The notes under the pieces: model-generated
Told to the model about the DNA's origin: nothing
What the model saw: the letters and a program-made list of their open reading frames with translations, nothing else
The model's database searches: none
Translations under genes and position numbers: made by a program
Origin: Azospirillum endophyticum
GTDB lineage: Bacteria; Pseudomonadota; Alphaproteobacteria; Azospirillales; Azospirillaceae
Length of the DNA stretch: 64,000 nucleotides
Direction of reading: 5' to 3'
Assembly (NCBI RefSeq): GCF_016595245.1
Contig: NZ_JAENHM010000044.1
Span: 124,001 to 188,000, forward strand
Shown here: positions 62,354-64,000 of the stretch, in pieces
Layout: the number at the start of each line of letters is the position of its first letter
Numbering within the stretch: the first letter of the stretch is position 1

Positions 62354-63156
62354 GGCTGGCCCACCCGGACCACCACCCGTCCGCCCGGCGGCAGGTCGAG
62401 CACCACGGTTTCCGGATGGCCCCCGTTGCCGACACGCGCAAGCGCTGCCAGCAGCGGCAGCGCGCGCGCGGTCGGGTTGCCGGTCCGCAAGGACTCCAGC
62501 CCGCTGTCGGCCATGCGGCTCACCGGCTCATCCCCCCGCGTCAGGTCGATGTCCAGGCAGGCAAGGCAACGGTCGGTCGGCTGGGGTGTCAGCACCAAAG
62601 CGGTGCCGAAGGTGCCGGTGATCGGACGGGCCTCGTTCAGCGGCTCCGGATAGGGCAGGTCGTAGGCGATCAGCCCGACGGTCCAGCCGTCGGCCGCCAC
62701 CTCCGCCGCCGCCTCCAGCAGTCCCGCCTGGAAGCTCTCGTCATGGGCGGACAGGCTGGTCGACGGCTCGCGGCAGCGGGTGGCGATGCTCCAGTAGCCG
62801 GCCGGCGCGTTGTGGACGGAGTTGTGGAAGCGCGTCGGCGAGATGTCGCGCTGCTCCGTCGCCAGCGTCTCCAGGATTTGGTGCAAGGTGTCGGGGTCGC
62901 CGCTGGACGAGGCGAAGACGGTGGCGACGGTGGCCGGATCGCGACCCGCCTGCTCCAGCGCCTCCGCTCCCACCGTCATGGCGAGCTTGACGGTCGGCAC
63001 GCTGCGGCGCCGCTCCGCGGGGGGCAGCAGCGGGCTGGCGGCCAACACCGCCGGCGAGGCCGCATAAGGGCTGCCGCCTGTCAGCACGGCCCGGGACTCC
63101 GCCCAGCCGGCAAGGCCGGGGCCGAGCAGGCCGATGCCCTCGACATGGACCCGCAT
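62344..63156 (-). CDS. Ketosynthase-like chain-length factor (ApeC-like)
   Basis: 270 residues, start ATG shared by one base with the preceding stop (TGATG). The sequence carries the N-terminal half of a ketosynthase fold: VEGIGLLGPGLAGWAE, TVATVFASSSGDPDTLHQILETLAT, PTRFHNSVHNAPAGYWSIATRCREPSTSLSAHDESFQAGLLEA. At the place of the catalytic Cys, the STSLSAHD motif has Ser/Leu, so it should be inactive as a synthase. This agrees with the chain-length factor (ApeC) that pairs with the catalytic KS (ApeO) in aryl-polyene synthesis. It is short for a full KS (about 400). Confidence 0.82.
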   Translation of the reverse strand: MRVHVEGIGLLGPGLAGWAESRAVLTGGSPYAASPAVLAASPLLPPAERRRSVPTVKLAMTVGAEALEQAGRDPATVATVFASSSGDPDTLHQILETLATEQRDISPTRFHNSVHNAPAGYWSIATRCREPSTSLSAHDESFQAGLLEAAAEVAADGWTVGLIAYDLPYPEPLNEARPITGTFGTALVLTPQPTDRCLACLDIDLTRGDEPVSRMADSGLESLRTGNPTARALPLLAALARVGNGGHPETVVLDLPPGGRVVVRVGQPCR

Positions 63157-64000
63157 CACGCCGCCCACCCGAAGATCAAACTGCTGTTGCTGCCGCCGAA
63201 GCCGAAGGAATTGGTCATCACGCGGTCCAGCCGTCCCTTTTCGTTGGCCTGGAGGTAGCGGCTGCGCAAGGCGGGGTCGAGAGTGCGGGTCTGCGGGCTG
63301 CCGGGGATCAGGCCGGTGCGCAGCGCCATGACGCTGATGATCGCCTCGACGATGCCGGCGGCCCCCAGCGTGTGGCCGGTATAGCCCTTGGTCGAGCTGA
63401 CCGGAATGCGGGTGCCGAGCAGTCCGGTGATGGCCTGATCCTCCGCCGCGTCGCCATAGGTGGTGGCGGTGCCGTGCAGGTTGACATAATCGATGTCGCC
63501 CGGCCGCAGCCCGGCGCTGGACAGCGCCCGTTCCATCGCCAGCCGGGCGCCCAGCCCCTCCGGATGCGGGGTCGACATGTGGTGGGCGTCGTTGCTTTCG
63601 CCGGCACCCAGAAGATGGACGGCCCCGGACGACGGCCCCGCTTCCGCCCGCTCCAGCAGGGCGAAGCCGGCACCCTCGCCGAGCGAGACGCCGCTGCGCT
63701 GGACATCGAAGGGACGGCAGGGGGCGGGGGACACCAGCTCCAGGGAATGGAAACCGTAGAGGGTCGTCAGGCACAGGCTGTCCGCGCCACCGACCACTGC
63801 GGCGTCGCAGAGCCCGGCGGCGATCATGCGGGCGGCGTTGGCGAAGACCTTCGATGTCGTGGCGCAGGCCGAGGAGACGACGAAGGCCGGTCCCTCCAGT
63901 CCCAGGCGACGGCGGACGAAATCGGCGAGCGATCCGGTGCTGTGGGTGGTGGCGAAGTTGAAGGTTGGCGGCAGGCCTCCGCTTTGCGGATCGCGCGCTC
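63156..64000 (-). CDS. 3-oxoacyl-ACP synthase II-type ketosynthase, partial
   Basis: About 280 C-terminal residues; the start lies beyond the right edge. Catalytic residues are present: Cys in VVSSACATTSKVFANA, His in VNLHGTATTYGDAAEDQAI and His in STKGYTGHTLGAAGIVEAI. The final segment is NSFGFGGSNSSLIFGW. This is a condensing enzyme of the FabF kind and should be the active partner (ApeO/ApeR type) of the adjacent chain-length factor. More of the cluster (acyl carrier proteins, AMP-ligase, exporter) is expected beyond the window. Confidence 0.9.
   Translation of the reverse strand, partial: ARDPQSGGLPPTFNFATTHSTGSLADFVRRRLGLEGPAFVVSSACATTSKVFANAARMIAAGLCDAAVVGGADSLCLTTLYGFHSLELVSPAPCRPFDVQRSGVSLGEGAGFALLERAEAGPSSGAVHLLGAGESNDAHHMSTPHPEGLGARLAMERALSSAGLRPGDIDYVNLHGTATTYGDAAEDQAITGLLGTRIPVSSTKGYTGHTLGAAGIVEAIISVMALRTGLIPGSPQTRTLDPALRSRYLQANEKGRLDRVMTNSFGFGGSNSSLIFGWAA

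Overview
The window is dense, GC-rich (roughly 65-70%) bacterial chromosome with a gene content typical of a free-living or plant-associated alphaproteobacterium. An Azospirillum-like member of the Rhodospirillales is my best guess, based on overall composition, a long cytosolic GAF/PAS hybrid kinase, a quinoprotein ethanol dehydrogenase, an alphaproteobacterial-looking heat-shock sigma factor and IS5-type relics. That placement is inference, because no rRNA or other phylogenetic marker is present. No tRNA, rRNA, CRISPR array or prophage was seen.

Left part (1-7.2 kb): the end of a class III nucleotide cyclase, a secreted caspase-like/SH3/formylglycine-enzyme-like fusion protein, a Crp/Fnr regulator, and a group of small exported proteins. 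Three of these proteins share an Asn/Gly repeat of the type N-x-A-x-G-x-G-N-x-A-x-Q, a curlin-like candidate surface-fibre family. From 7.2 to 18.5 kb come ordinary regulators (LysR, AraC), a cupin, a short-chain dehydrogenase, an SLC13-type permease with a CBS protein, and an overlapping signalling operon (hybrid kinase, CheY-like receiver, TerB/DUF533 protein).

18.8-27.2 kb is a complete iron(III)-chelate uptake operon on the minus strand: FecI-type sigma factor, FecR-type anti-sigma, TonB receptor, MFS transporter, binding protein, permease and ATPase. A good Fur-box match lies upstream. It is flanked by two relics of the same IS5-family element, one a 138-bp end fragment and the other internally deleted. 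28-33 kb holds a stand-alone RelA/SpoT-type HD hydrolase, an NTF2-like exported protein behind a perfect 14-bp palindrome, and a MntH/MntR manganese pair.

33-38 kb is an ethanol-oxidation module: a two-component system divergent from a PQQ ethanol dehydrogenase, then an exported pentapeptide-repeat protein. 38-40.7 kb is a feoA-feoB-Cys-rich small protein operon with its own Fur-like site. After an AT-rich gap come an unusual MFS protein with extra N-terminal membrane segments, an alpha/beta hydrolase and a histidine phosphatase (41.2-44.8 kb). A chemoreceptor, a malate/lactate-type dehydrogenase, a quinone oxidoreductase/LysR pair, a polysaccharide pyruvyl transferase with an exported beta-propeller-like protein, and rpoH with candidate heat-shock promoters follow (44.9-54.6 kb).

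The right end (about 56.3-64.0 kb) is the edge of an aryl-polyene-like biosynthetic cluster: methyltransferase, MipA-type outer-membrane protein, halogenase-like flavoprotein, acyltransferase, glycosyltransferase, ketoreductase, dehydratase, a ketosynthase-like chain-length factor and a ketosynthase cut by the window edge.
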